Shown here piece by piece: positions 23,769-33,900 of a DNA stretch of 64,000 nucleotides (its first letter is position 1; every line of letters begins with the position of its first letter). Made by a program: the position numbers and the translations under genes. The notes beneath the pieces are model-generated. The model was given only the letters and a program-made list of their open reading frames with translations, had not been told where the DNA came from and searched no databases. This DNA comes from Polytrichum commune (taxonomy: Eukaryota; Streptophyta; Polytrichopsida; Polytrichales; Polytrichaceae), in assembly GCA_950295325.1 (NCBI GenBank), contig OX485803.1:3534001-3598000 (forward strand). The letters are read 5' to 3'.

Positions 23769-23907
23769 ACATTATTCAGATCCATAACAGTGTTTTGTGG
23801 GCCTGACAGTATTCCACAAAATATTCTCCACATACAGTCTCAACATGGAGAATATTCTGTGGAATACTGTCAGGCCCACAGAACACTGGTATGGATCTGA
23901 ATAATGT
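23769..23907. mobile_element. 139-bp hairpin MITE (family C), copy 2
   Basis: Left end ACATTATTCAGATCCATAAC, right end GGATCTGAATAATGT, with the arms pairing along almost the whole length. TA on both sides (23767-23768, 23908-23909) is the probable target duplication. Same length and termini as 9599-9737. Confidence 0.88.
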
Positions 23908-23909
23908 TA

Positions 23910-24095
23910 TGTCTCTCTCTCTATCACACCCTCAAAACTGACATTGAAGCATCTGCTAACTCCTCAGCACCCAAAGGTGGAAGTGACTGGGATCAATGGC
24001 TTCCTAGGAAATTTCAAAGGGAGCAAGAGCAGGCTCAACACACCTATAGATCGAACTCTAGTCAGTCCTTGTCAATAACATCTGATATCTTCTAA
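23910..24095 (+). other. Coding-like fragment, unknown
   Basis: An open frame directly after the MITE reads as a compact, hydrophilic C-terminus (KGGSDWDQWLPRKFQREQEQ) ending at a stop at 24093. Composition looks like real protein and could be a captured or decayed exon, but no family is recognised. Confidence 0.25.
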
Positions 24096-24099
24096 TGAG

Positions 24100-25845
24100 G
24101 TAGCCAGATAAGGATCTCGGTTGCAATGATCATGAAGTGGATCAATCAATCGTTTCCAAGGAAATCCAAAGGAATTTCAGCCCACTAGCCTAGCTTACAT
24201 CGAGTATACTAGGCTAGTGTGAATCCTAGCCTAGTACGAACCTCGCTTACAATCCGCCAGTATCCACTTGTCATGGCTGCATCTCTAACGTCAACTCAAG
24301 CTCAACCTTGAATTTAACTGGGCATTTTTATCCTAACGATTTTGCAACGATCATAAAACCAACTAAGCTAAGGTAGAAATACCATAACCCGTGAAAATAA
24401 GGTGATTCGCATTGAAGATCTGGTCTCACAATCATGAGATAATTTCCCAAGATAGACGAGAAGGATTCATGAAGAATGCAAGTTGTTTCATATTTTTCTG
24501 CTTTATACAAAAAATGCTACAATTTTTCAAAGTGGAAAGTTGTCCAACCCCCTACTCATTCACTAGATTCTCCCTACACCGAACACGGTAATCTACATAT
24601 CTATATTGAACATCGCCTAAATCGGTTACCTCATGAGTACATCAACACTTGAATCCCATTGGCTACACTAAGTGTACGTGCATTGAAGTTGCCGCCGAGC
24701 CATGATCGGTTTTAGAAATGGCACTTCACAATTATGACGGCAATCTAGTGCACGGCTAGAGGGTGGTTAATGGGTTATGATATTTCTACCTTAATCAAAA
24801 AGATTACCTCACATACTACAAGCCTCGAGGTTAAGCAGGTGAGTAAGATTGCAATGTTTCTTTTTTACTGCTCTAATTCCACACTAATTATGAAGTAGAA
24901 ATATTTATGATACCATGTATACATTGGCACTATGAGCGTATGATCCTCACAACACAAGTCATGTGCAACTAGCAAACTTGCAAATCTATCATAACGACAC
25001 ATGTTGTGGGATTGTATCCTAGTAGTGTGCGCTACTAGCATATGAGACCTAGGTACTAATAATGCATTGGTCAAAGATATATACGAATTCACCAATATGG
25101 TAGATTTGTAGATTTTTCAGTGACATAGAAAATTTCAATGATGTAGAATAATTGTCCAAGATTCATATGCTTGTAGGCGTGGCTACACATTCAAAAGGAT
25201 CCTTCCAAATACAAAAAACAAAAGTTCAAAGGCAAAGTGAAACCAACTTCTGATTTCACTTTACTTGCTTTATCCATATCATAGCCAAATTTTATCCCAC
25301 AATCAATTTCAAATAGGGTCACACCAACCCCAACCTCAATATTTGTTCAAGCGGGGTTAACGACGCATGACATTAGTCATGTTGAGGTTTTGAGATTGGG
25401 GTAGACATGTATCCAACCTCAACCTATATTGTCATCAATACTATATTGAGGGTTCGAGGTTAGGATGGCATTGCTCTTAACATGATGCTCACATGGGAGG
25501 GTTGTCTTCCTTATAGAAAAACAAATTATGAGCAAAAACATAGTCTATTCGAGTGGACTATAAAATTATACACATGTTCATGGGATATTCCACACAGTTG
25601 ATGAATATTGTTAGCACATATTATGTACATATTAAAGATAGACCCTCCCTATTACATTGTATAATGAAGCTATAATGATCTCTAGATTAGGGACACATCA
25701 TCCAATCTCATCATAACATGCATTTCTTCATGTCCGGTCTTAACTACAAATTTCAAGTGCATAAGTGTTGCCATCCCAACTTACTTTTAGTTCATCGAAA
25801 TGCCAATTGTTGAAATAAAGTTTGATATGTTTTGCATCCCAACGT
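24100..25845. other. Unrecognised intergenic sequence
   Basis: Only a small inverted cluster of ACTAGCCTAG/CTAGGCTAGT words (24180-24235) stands out. Confidence 0.4.
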
Positions 25846-25849
25846 TTTT

Positions 25850-26316
25850 GTGATGGAATAATGTCATGGATAATTGAAATTTGGATGAAAGATCACTTAG
25901 TAAGTGACAATAATTATCACCATATTCGGTAATCGGAGACTTTTTCATGATTTTGAGACTATTTGAGGACGTAGTTTTTCAAATAAAGAACAAGAAAAAC
26001 AAAAAATACTCAATGTGACTTAAAAAGTGATTTGCATGGGCGACACTAACCAATTTGGCACAAGTTCGTGTCATCACAATAAAAAATTGAACTAGATATT
26101 TAACCCATTTGCATTCATTTTGAGACTTTCCAAAGTTTTTTTATTAAAAAATATAGTGATAATTGCAACATTGTAAATGTATAATGCCCAAAATTTTTAT
26201 GGGGAATGACAAATAATGTCAGGTTTACATTTAATGTTGGTGACACCACACAAGCAATTCATGGTTATTATTGAGCAAGACAAGTAGAATTGGTGACTCT
26301 AAGTACAATATGTGGT
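25850..26316 (+). mobile_element. Family F element, copy 2
   Basis: Collinear with copy 1 reversed: ATGGATAATTGAAATTTGGA and CACTTAGTAAGTGACAATAA, then GGGAATGACAAATAATGTCA, then TTGAGCAAGACAAGTAGAAT. About 235 bases (25920-26155) between the first two and the third block are absent from copy 1 and may be a further insertion. Confidence 0.6.
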
Positions 26317-26640
26317 GTGGTTACCATAGACAAATCATTAGGTAACAATTTATGCCACTTTCGCTCGTATAATGCAGTTGAAAACGAGGCACACTTTGTG
26401 TTGGAGTATCCTCACATTAGAGATAAGTTTCCATTACTATCTGAGAATGCAGTATTAGAGAGCCTCAGATCTTTCTTTCGATTCGACCATCAAGTTGAGA
26501 TTATCATGTATGTCACGCAGGCTACCACACATTGCCACTCTAGGGATTTAGCTGGTTATATGACACTATCCAGATGTACTTTGGGTCCCACTGGCCTTTT
26601 GGCTTCCCAAACTTTAAAATCAATTTCGTTCATTGGATAG
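26317..26640 (+). pseudogene. LINE-type zinc-finger C-terminus remnant
   Basis: A 324-base open stretch encodes a decayed zinc-ligand pattern: CHFRSYNAVENEAHF, followed by VLEYPHIRDKFPLLSENAV. The arrangement C..C..(E)xEHF..ECP..R is that of the zf-RVT-like region after reverse transcriptase in plant non-LTR elements; two expected cysteines are Arg and Tyr here. It directly abuts family-F copy 2. No RT sequence is next to it, so it is at most a fragment. Assignment rests on pattern memory. Confidence 0.4.
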
Positions 26641-27639
26641 ACACAACTGTCAAGTTGAACACTAACAAAGAGATTAGAATGTAGTTACAGTAAAATTGGT
26701 GACCTATCAACGCACGTGACCAAAAATGCGAGGTGTCTTGGGAGTTGAGACTTTGAAGGCCCTGTTTGTTGGGTGGGAAAACGAGGATTCAAGTGACGGC
26801 CCCATGCAAAGTGTGAGCCTGAATCATAACTTGGGTTTCAATCAGGAGCTTAATTTTCAAAGGATAAGGTGACAGTGTTATAAGTACTGGCAACTGCTCA
26901 GTCTGAGGTGGACACAAATAGCATATTACGCATACAAAATAGACGCTTCATGTGGACGTGAATAGCATCTCTCCCAAGAATATGAATATATATATATATA
27001 TATATGCGGCTTCTTTATTGTGAAATTCAAAGTCTGGATCTGTCGTGTCTCTCGCTTTTTTGCAAGGACTAAGGTTGCTAGCACAAGTAGGAAAGGTGGT
27101 AGTAGAATGACACCGGTTAATGTCACGAAGGACACTTCATGTTAGATTGGCGTGTCACGTAGAGTCACCTTTCCTGCTAGTGTAGGCTGCTAGATTGATT
27201 GAACGAATCTGTCGTAGAGCTTGGAGTGACACTGTTCATGTTGGTATATGGTTCAAAAGAGCCATACCATTACGTCTGTCAAGTTTTGAAGTGTGGAGAA
27301 TCAGGTGGCTCTTGAAGCTGATTTTGTTGGTATATGGTGTTGTCAATGAGATGCTTTGAAAGGGTAACTTCTTTCACCTCATATGATAGTTAATTGCATT
27401 CACCCTTTAGGAAAGTCTCCTTTGTTTAGGAGTTTGATTGATTGGTGCTCTGTTGTGCCCCCCCCCCCTTCCTTCCCAAAAAAGGTTTCTAGGTTCAATG
27501 GTGGAAGAGAGGGAAAGACTGCATATGAGCATACCTCCCATCCATCCGACATAAAAACTGGACCCCTATAGGTTTGTGGCTAATTCATCTCACATGACTT
27601 GAATTGGACTAATTATGTGTGTGCAACGGCCTCAAGCTT
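26641..27639. other. Unrecognised sequence
   Basis: A (TA)n run at 26986-27005 and a C run near 27460-27470; otherwise nothing recognised. Confidence 0.4.
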
Positions 27640-28100
27640 GTAAAGGTGGCAACAAAGAGGCACGGCACGCTAGCATTTGAGGGCTTGTGACCATTAAAAT
27701 CTTAAATCTCATTTTATTGGAAACGGTGAAGACCATCGCACTTCACTTTACACTAGAATTTGAGAGCCTAAGTGACCAAGGAAATTTGATGAATGAAAAA
27801 CCTACATAGAGTCTTACATGGTCTACTAGATTTTGCATCTAGCAGAAAAAACGGGAGAAAGGTTACATATAAAAATTTCCCAACTTTCATTTTTTTAACA
27901 ACTTGTCATGTGGAAGGCCCTAGAGGAATAGAATGTCAATGAATAGTGTTCGCTTGGAAGCCAATCACGTAAGTCTTTACCGTGCACTTGAAGGCCCATG
28001 ACCAAGAAAAACTTAATTTCAATTTTCCATAGTAAGGCTTTTGGATGAGTTTTAATAAGGATTCTCACAATTTCATGGTCATGGTGCTCTCCCTTTAACC
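27640..28100. repeat. Dispersed repeat family D, copy 4 (worn)
   Basis: The right end inverted reads CACCATGACCATGAAATTGT, then GAGAATCC and AAAACTCATCCAAAAG, matching copies 1 and 3. The left part has GAGGGCTTGTGACCATTAAA. Terminal bases are worn away. Confidence 0.5.
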
Positions 28101-29343
28101 ATACTCATTAAGAGCAAGGGCTATTCTTTGTTTGTTGGTGAATGGACACTTTTCATGCTAGTGTCCTCACAGTGATGTTGTTTTTTACTCATCTATATCA
28201 CATGTCGGAGAGCATCACTGGGAATAATCACTACAAAAAGATCTTTTAATAAACAAAATTAAAATAAGGGCGATTGTCACACACTCGTATCATCCAACAT
28301 ATGCGGCCTTTCATTGTAAGCAATCTCAAGAATGAGGTGAGGTCATCTTAGCTCAAAATATGTTTGATTATTCTTGAATTCCACAAATGACGTAAGATAA
28401 GGGCAAACTTTCATGTATTCGCAACTTTAGGGTGGGTTTCCATGTATGATGCTCATCCTCCAAACTTTGATGGGAGTTAGGATAAATGTAGATGGAATCT
28501 TGTGGGGTAGGGTTCATATGTGCCAACCAACCAATGTTATGTTTAGTATTTAGTGGGTGCATGGAAATCTAGTGGTCCATGGTCATGGCACTCCACATTC
28601 TAATAGGCAATTTGAATGTGCTTGGTGGGTTGCTTTTGTTATCTTCATGAGGACAAATCCAACCCACTATTATCTAGAATGTAGTGGATCAATGATGGTC
28701 ACCTTGAGTCGGTGGAAGCCACTAGATGACAAAAATTTGGACCCCCTCCACATGGAAGTGTGTGCTTATTTTTTTTGCGGAAATCAAAAGTAACAACATG
28801 CACGATATTTCCTTGGGCACTTTAAATATCCCGGCACCTGGTGCAGGCTCTAGCGGTCCTCGTTTATGGCCAACCATTATCTTCATCCTTGCTACCTTGT
28901 CCTTGGTGCGCTTCCCCCGTTTTTAATGCAGCCCACCCCGTCCTTGGTGGGGTTTACCCTGCCCTCTATGGCTTTGTAGAGCAAATTTTTGGGCTATAGT
29001 CTGAACTAAGACTTTTTGAACTAAGTTTTTTGAAGAATAGATGAAAACAGTGGACTATAGTCAAATGAAAGCACTTCCACAGCGGTTTGAGCAACCGAAT
29101 GTCCTCAGAAAGGAGTTACAACCGTCTGGAAGGAGGGGCGATAAAGGACTATCATCTGAAGGAGGAAGCAGGCCATAATCAACGAGTGTTTCCAGGCAAT
29201 AGGCTAGAGTACTCGCAATCAGCGAAGAATGTAGGTTCGGCCAAGTGCCGCAGATAGGAGGATATTTCTTCAGCTCTGTGATAGAGTGAAGCAATGTAAC
29301 CAGGCTATAGCCATATTGAAATGAAGTTATTTTGATATACCGG
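28101..29343. other. Unrecognised sequence left of the young retrotransposon
   Basis: Contains a 101-codon minus-strand frame (29061-29366) that runs into the LTR, so it cannot be an intact gene as written. Sequence across the insertion (…GATATACCGG | CCGGATATG…) shows the target was non-coding or an older repeat. Confidence 0.4.
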
Positions 29344-30088
29344 TGTCGTAGTGTAAATACGTACATTATTTACATGTGTACGTATTTTGTGTTTCATGGT
29401 GATTCCTTCACTTGGAGATGAAGGATGAAAGTAAAAGGGAATAGAATTAGATTACTTTTTTTGTTACTCATAGTTATTCGTAGTAACTTTTAGTTTATCT
29501 TTTTTTTTATCTTTTTTTTTTACTCTTAGTTTACTCTTATTACCCTTTTAGCCTTATTTCTAGTTTTATCCTTAGTTTATCTTTAGACCAATGGATAATT
29601 AGAAATCACGTGATGAGGATAAGAGGAGGATTTGAGGCCTTATCTCATATATGTGGTTGAGGAGAAGAGAGTGGGGAGAGACAAGTTTTTTGTTGTTGAA
29701 AGCTCGACGGTTGTTGTGTTTTTTTTTTGAGAAGAAAACTTGAAATAAAATATGCAATTGAGTTTTTTCATGTGATTGTTTTATCTTGAGTGTTTACATG
29801 CTTGAAGGAGAGTGTGTGAAAACAAAGTTGTGCTAGTTTGAGTGGAGGGAAGTTTGCTAGCTCTTGCATAGAAAGAGTTGAGACTTCGACCGTCCACAAA
29901 AAGACGGACAAGTCTTTGTTGGCAACAATCCTTTGAGAGAGTAAGACTTATTGATAGATTTGTTTTGTAAAGATTTGAAAGATTGAGGAAGTTTTGAGGA
30001 CAATTGAAGATTCGACGGTCCGGCGAGCGAAACCAGTTGCAGCCAGAAGCCCCGTGCTTTCCTAAAGTGGACCCCTCTCTCCACGACA
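29344..30088 (+). repeat. 5' LTR
   Basis: 745 bases, TG…CA ends, T-rich block at 29456-29522. Identical to the 3' LTR except at 30068. Minus-strand open frames inside it (29781-30182) are not genes; their copies recur in the 3' LTR. Confidence 0.97.
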
Positions 30089-30089
30089 T

Positions 30090-30110
30090 TTGGTGCTTCC
30101 ACTGAGAGGT
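30090..30110 (+). other. Putative primer-binding region
   Basis: TTGGTGCTTCCACTGAGAGG starts one base after the LTR end, where the tRNA primer pairs. Similar TTGGTGCTTTCATTGAGAG sites follow the 5' LTR in other plant gypsy elements; the tRNA is not identified. Confidence 0.6.
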
Positions 30111-30140
30111 GCTTTGGGGCAACTGGATTTGAGCGTCGCG

Positions 30141-32108
30141 ATGGGAGATTCCGGAGGGACTGCTGGTGCCGGTGGAGCCCAAGTTTCCATGGAGGACATT
30201 CTCGGGGCATTAGCCTTGTTTATGGAGCAACATCGAGCCAATCAAGGTGGACAAGGGGCCACGAAGGCTCTCAAATCGGTTGTAAGTAATGTTGGAAGAT
30301 TTGATGGCAAGAATATTTCCAAGTTCTTGCGGGTATACATTTGTGAGATGGAAGTACACCAGGTTGGAGAGGACCGCATGTCTGAGACGTTTGACATGGC
30401 GGTTGTCCCTGACATTCGTGAACGTGTGCAAGAGATTCGTGAGCGATCACAATCATGGAGTGATTTTGCTGAGCTTCTTCGAGATGAATACTTTGAAGAA
30501 GACTCAGAAAAAATGACTAAGAGATTTTTTCTTGAGTGGGTGGAGCGGCGACCTAGAGACAACATGAGCCCAAATGAGTTGCTGAAAGATTTTGAGAAGA
30601 AGTTTAGCCAATTACCTTTGGCAGAGAGACATCTCCTAGAGACTAGGAAGGCAGAGTTATTTCTTCAAGCTGCCGACGAAGGACTTGAAGATAGGTTTCT
30701 CCTACTTCTTGGAGATCGCACGACAGAAGGTGGTTTCACCAACGATTGGAGGAGGGTAGAGGAGACAGTTACTCTCTTGGCCAAACAACGACGTGTAAGG
30801 TCAAGGGGTATTGGAGCAAGAATTGATGTGGAGCCTATTCAGACTCCAAGGGCTTCTAGGCTGTCGGTTGATTCAACACCTTCCATAGCTCCAGGATCCA
30901 TCTTTAGAGCTACAAAGCCAAGTGAAGGAAATACCCTTGAAGACCTTATCAAGGGATTTCAAGAACTCAGAGTTGAGTTTGGTGAGCTTAAGAAGGCTAG
31001 AGGGGCTTCTTCTTCTCAACGATCGGAAGAAGGAAGAAAATATGCTAGGAGGTGTGTTTGGTGTGATGAAGAGACTGAGCATACTTTGAGAGGATGTGAG
31101 TCCTATGAAGAAGCTCTTAAGAATGATCTTGTCATCTACAAAGATGGGAAGATTCATGATGCAGCTACGAACTCTCCGTTGAGAACCAACTTTGGGAGAG
31201 GAGGAATGAAGAAATTAATGGAAGAGAAGATGACAAGGACCAACCGTGTGCAAGTGCATGGAGCTGATACATATCATGTTCAAGTGGCACAACACTCAGT
31301 TGGTGTTTCATCTGCTCAATTACATGTGCAAATGAAGAGGGGGGCTCAAGCGATTAGAAGAGCAACTGGATGGGAAGATCCGGTTGATGCAAATAGCATT
31401 CATGTCTTTTTGAATGAAGAAAATTACCATGATGATTTGCATGATGCTTCAGTGGAAGAAAAACGAGTGCGGTTTGATATTGAAGATGAAGTGGAGCCAA
31501 TAGCTAAGAGAAGACCTCCAGTGAACAATGATCTTGCAAAGGAGATGAAGAGAAAAATTCCGACAAGGTCAAAGTCAACAAGCCCGGATATTGCGCGTCC
31601 TAAAGATGGACCAGTTCCTGATAAAGATTTGGGGCAATCTAGTGGTAGCAAGAAAGGCAAGGAAAAGGAGGATATAAGCAAGACCAAAGCAAAGACACCT
31701 GCTTATAAATTCCAATCAGACATTGAGACTTCCATTGACATGAAGGGAGTATTGGAAGAAAGGATCTTGGATGCTAAGATTGAATTCACCTTGAGGGAGG
31801 CTCTTGGCATAGCCAAGAAAGATTTCCATGAGCAAATCATAGATATCATCAAGAGAAAGAGACAGATGACAGCTGAAGCTGTAATGGTGAATGCTTTAGA
31901 CACCCGCATGACCGAGGATGAAGAGATGGAAATTGGTGAGGTGTTTGCTATGATGAGTGATCCAGTAGTTGAGGATGATGAAGCTTTGGAGAAGAGTCAA
32001 GAAGAGGTGAAGACTTCATTTTCAACAAATCAAAAGAATGTTGAAGCAAATACCCACGGAGTGAAGGTTGAAGTATCGAATGAAGAAACTCCAAAGGTTG
32101 AGGTATAA
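30141..32108 (+). CDS. gag polyprotein of the Ty3/gypsy element
   Basis: 655 codons, uninterrupted. Start chosen at the ATG at 30141 (MGDSGG…), since upstream codons in frame are LTR/primer-site sequence without ATG. Residues 60-220 form the helical capsid-like gag region (motifs RFFLEWVERRPRDNMS and LPLAERHLLETRKAELFLQA). Near residue 305 lies one zinc knuckle, CVWCDEETEHTLRGC, spaced C-x2-C-x5-H-x4-C, one residue longer than the usual x4. The C-terminal third is charged and low in complexity, with Lys/Glu runs. Gag packages element RNA in cytoplasmic particles. A TAA at 32106 and a second in-frame TAA at 32163 separate it from the protease, which is in the same frame. Readthrough or mutation are the two explanations. 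Confidence 0.85.
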   Translation: MGDSGGTAGAGGAQVSMEDILGALALFMEQHRANQGGQGATKALKSVVSNVGRFDGKNISKFLRVYICEMEVHQVGEDRMSETFDMAVVPDIRERVQEIRERSQSWSDFAELLRDEYFEEDSEKMTKRFFLEWVERRPRDNMSPNELLKDFEKKFSQLPLAERHLLETRKAELFLQAADEGLEDRFLLLLGDRTTEGGFTNDWRRVEETVTLLAKQRRVRSRGIGARIDVEPIQTPRASRLSVDSTPSIAPGSIFRATKPSEGNTLEDLIKGFQELRVEFGELKKARGASSSQRSEEGRKYARRCVWCDEETEHTLRGCESYEEALKNDLVIYKDGKIHDAATNSPLRTNFGRGGMKKLMEEKMTRTNRVQVHGADTYHVQVAQHSVGVSSAQLHVQMKRGAQAIRRATGWEDPVDANSIHVFLNEENYHDDLHDASVEEKRVRFDIEDEVEPIAKRRPPVNNDLAKEMKRKIPTRSKSTSPDIARPKDGPVPDKDLGQSSGSKKGKEKEDISKTKAKTPAYKFQSDIETSIDMKGVLEERILDAKIEFTLREALGIAKKDFHEQIIDIIKRKRQMTAEAVMVNALDTRMTEDEEMEIGEVFAMMSDPVVEDDEALEKSQEEVKTSFSTNQKNVEANTHGVKVEVSNEETPKVEV

Positions 32109-32174
32109 ACTTTTGAATTTGTTTCTGATCAATCTTTTGTGAAAAGAGGTGAAGAAAAAACATAATTTGATCAA

Positions 32175-32654
32175 TTGTTTTGGGCTAGGGCCACCACTGA
32201 GACAAAGGTGAAACTTGGAGGGTTAAATGATTCCATTCTAGCCCTTGTTGATCATGGTTCTGAGATCAATATTATGTCTCGGGATGTTTATGAGAAAGGC
32301 AAATGGCCAATCGATATGGACCATGGTTGGATCATGAAAGCAGCCAACACTGGGAGGACTCGATTATATGGAGTTTGTCCTGCAATTCCTACGAAGATAG
32401 GAGATGTAGAGGTTGAACAAAATTTCTTTGTTCAAAATCTCAGTGCATATCCGGTACTCTTGGGCCAACCATTTATCACCGCTTCACGAATGGAAACCAA
32501 GGTGTTGGATGATGGTTCTCATTATGCCCGAATTCGGAGTGTGGACGGAAGAAAGTCAGTGCAATTCTTGACAGTGAAGCCTGACAACGAGAGACACCGG
32601 CTCCAACTAAGGGAGAATCCGCTACCGACTTCTCCAAACTTTCAGGATTTCTAG
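32175..32654 (+). pseudogene. Retrotransposon aspartic protease region
   Basis: In frame with gag but after two TAA codons. The catalytic loop reads ALVDHGSEINIMS (about residues 23-35), where retropepsins have D-S/T-G; the His is a variant. Downstream, YPVLLGQPFITAS matches the conserved ILLGRPF-type end of the fold. The frame ends with TAG at 32652 and the reading then shifts toward the RT region (fragment 32669-32851). The protease would release gag and pol products. Confidence 0.75.
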
Positions 32655-32760
32655 AGAGCACACGTGGAATGAGGGGAGCCACGGGTGCTATGGAAATTCA
32701 TGCTACTAAATTCCCCAATATAAATACCGATCTTAGGAGTGGAGTTTTAGGTGTGACAGA

Positions 32761-33900
32761 GTGTGGGTTTGTGAGCTTTACAAGTCTCAAAGACTTGGAT
32801 CTAGTACAGGAAAGATTTGCAAAAAAATGGAGAAAAATTTCAAAAGAATGAAGGTTCTCTTGCCAGATGAGGGTATCTCTGGAATTTATGAGGAGAATGG
32901 ATTGCCGAATGATATCGTGTATCTCTTACAAGGTTTAGCTAAGGAGAAAGATGTCATTAGGACAGTTGACTGTTTTGTTAGCATTCATTCAAATCAACTG
33001 TATCAGGAGATTTCTCAAATAGTGACGATGCTTGGTGACTTCAAAACCAATGGGGTGAGACCGGAGGCAACAGTACATACAAAATACAAGACTGTTGCTA
33101 AGAAGGTGAAGCCAGTTGCAACTCAGATACCTTTCGACACTGAGGAGTATATCAAACAAGCTGATAATGAGCCAAGTTTGAGAGAAATGAGAAAGATTGG
33201 GCACAAGTTTACTGAAGAAACTTTGGCAAGATTAAAGATTGGAGGAGATGATTTTTTGACTGAGCCGGAGAAGAAGAAATTTCAAGACATGCTTTCTATG
33301 CATGGAAAGGCCTTCGCTTCTTCGCCAAATGAGATTGGGTGTGTGCAACCAAATGTTGTAGCACCAATGGTAATTTTCACAGTACCACATGTACCATGGG
33401 ATTTGAAGCCTATACCTGTACCTAGGACTCTACTTCCAAAGATTGTAGAGTTACTCAAATAAAAGATACGCATGGGCATACTTGAGCTTTCAGTGGCTCC
33501 ATATTCAAACCGTTGGTTTACAGTGCCGAAGAAGTCAAGAGCACTAAGGTTCATCCAAGATATGCAACCTGCCAACAAAGTCACAATCAGAAACAAAGGA
33601 TCCGGTCTAATTGTTGATGAAGTGGCAGAAACATTTGTTGGGCATGCAATCTATTCCATTGGAGATTTGTATTCTGGTTATGATCAATTTCAATTAGCAA
33701 CTGAGAGCAGAGACTTGACAACCATGAAGACTCCACTTAGATTAGTACGTATGTGTACGTTGCCTCAAGGTGCTACTAACTCGGTGGCGCATATGCAGAG
33801 TGCCATGAATCAAATTCTAAGAGACTTTGTACCTGAGAAGACGATACCCTTTGTGGATGACATTCCCATTAAAGGATATGATGAGAAGAAAAAAACTTGA
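32761..33900 (+). pseudogene. Reverse transcriptase region, interrupted
   Basis: One frame with a single internal TAA at 33460-33462. N-terminal part: linker (FLTEPEKKKFQDMLSMHGKA). After the stop: RT fingers and palm, with PKKSRALRFIQDMQPANKV, LYSGYDQFQLA, TLPQGATNSVAHMQSAMNQI and the catalytic box FVDD at 33850-33861, all in conserved order. The reading frame is lost at the A-run in 33888-33895 and RT continues in another frame at 33897. Confidence 0.9.

Noticed and set aside
30090-30140. Gag start at the first codon of the open frame
   Set aside because: The codons from 30090 lack an ATG and overlap the primer-binding region; the first ATG is at 30141.
29781-30182. 133- and 117-codon minus-strand frames, also seen at 36681-37172
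   Set aside because: Both lie in the two identical LTRs and differ only where unique flanks join; repeat-derived.
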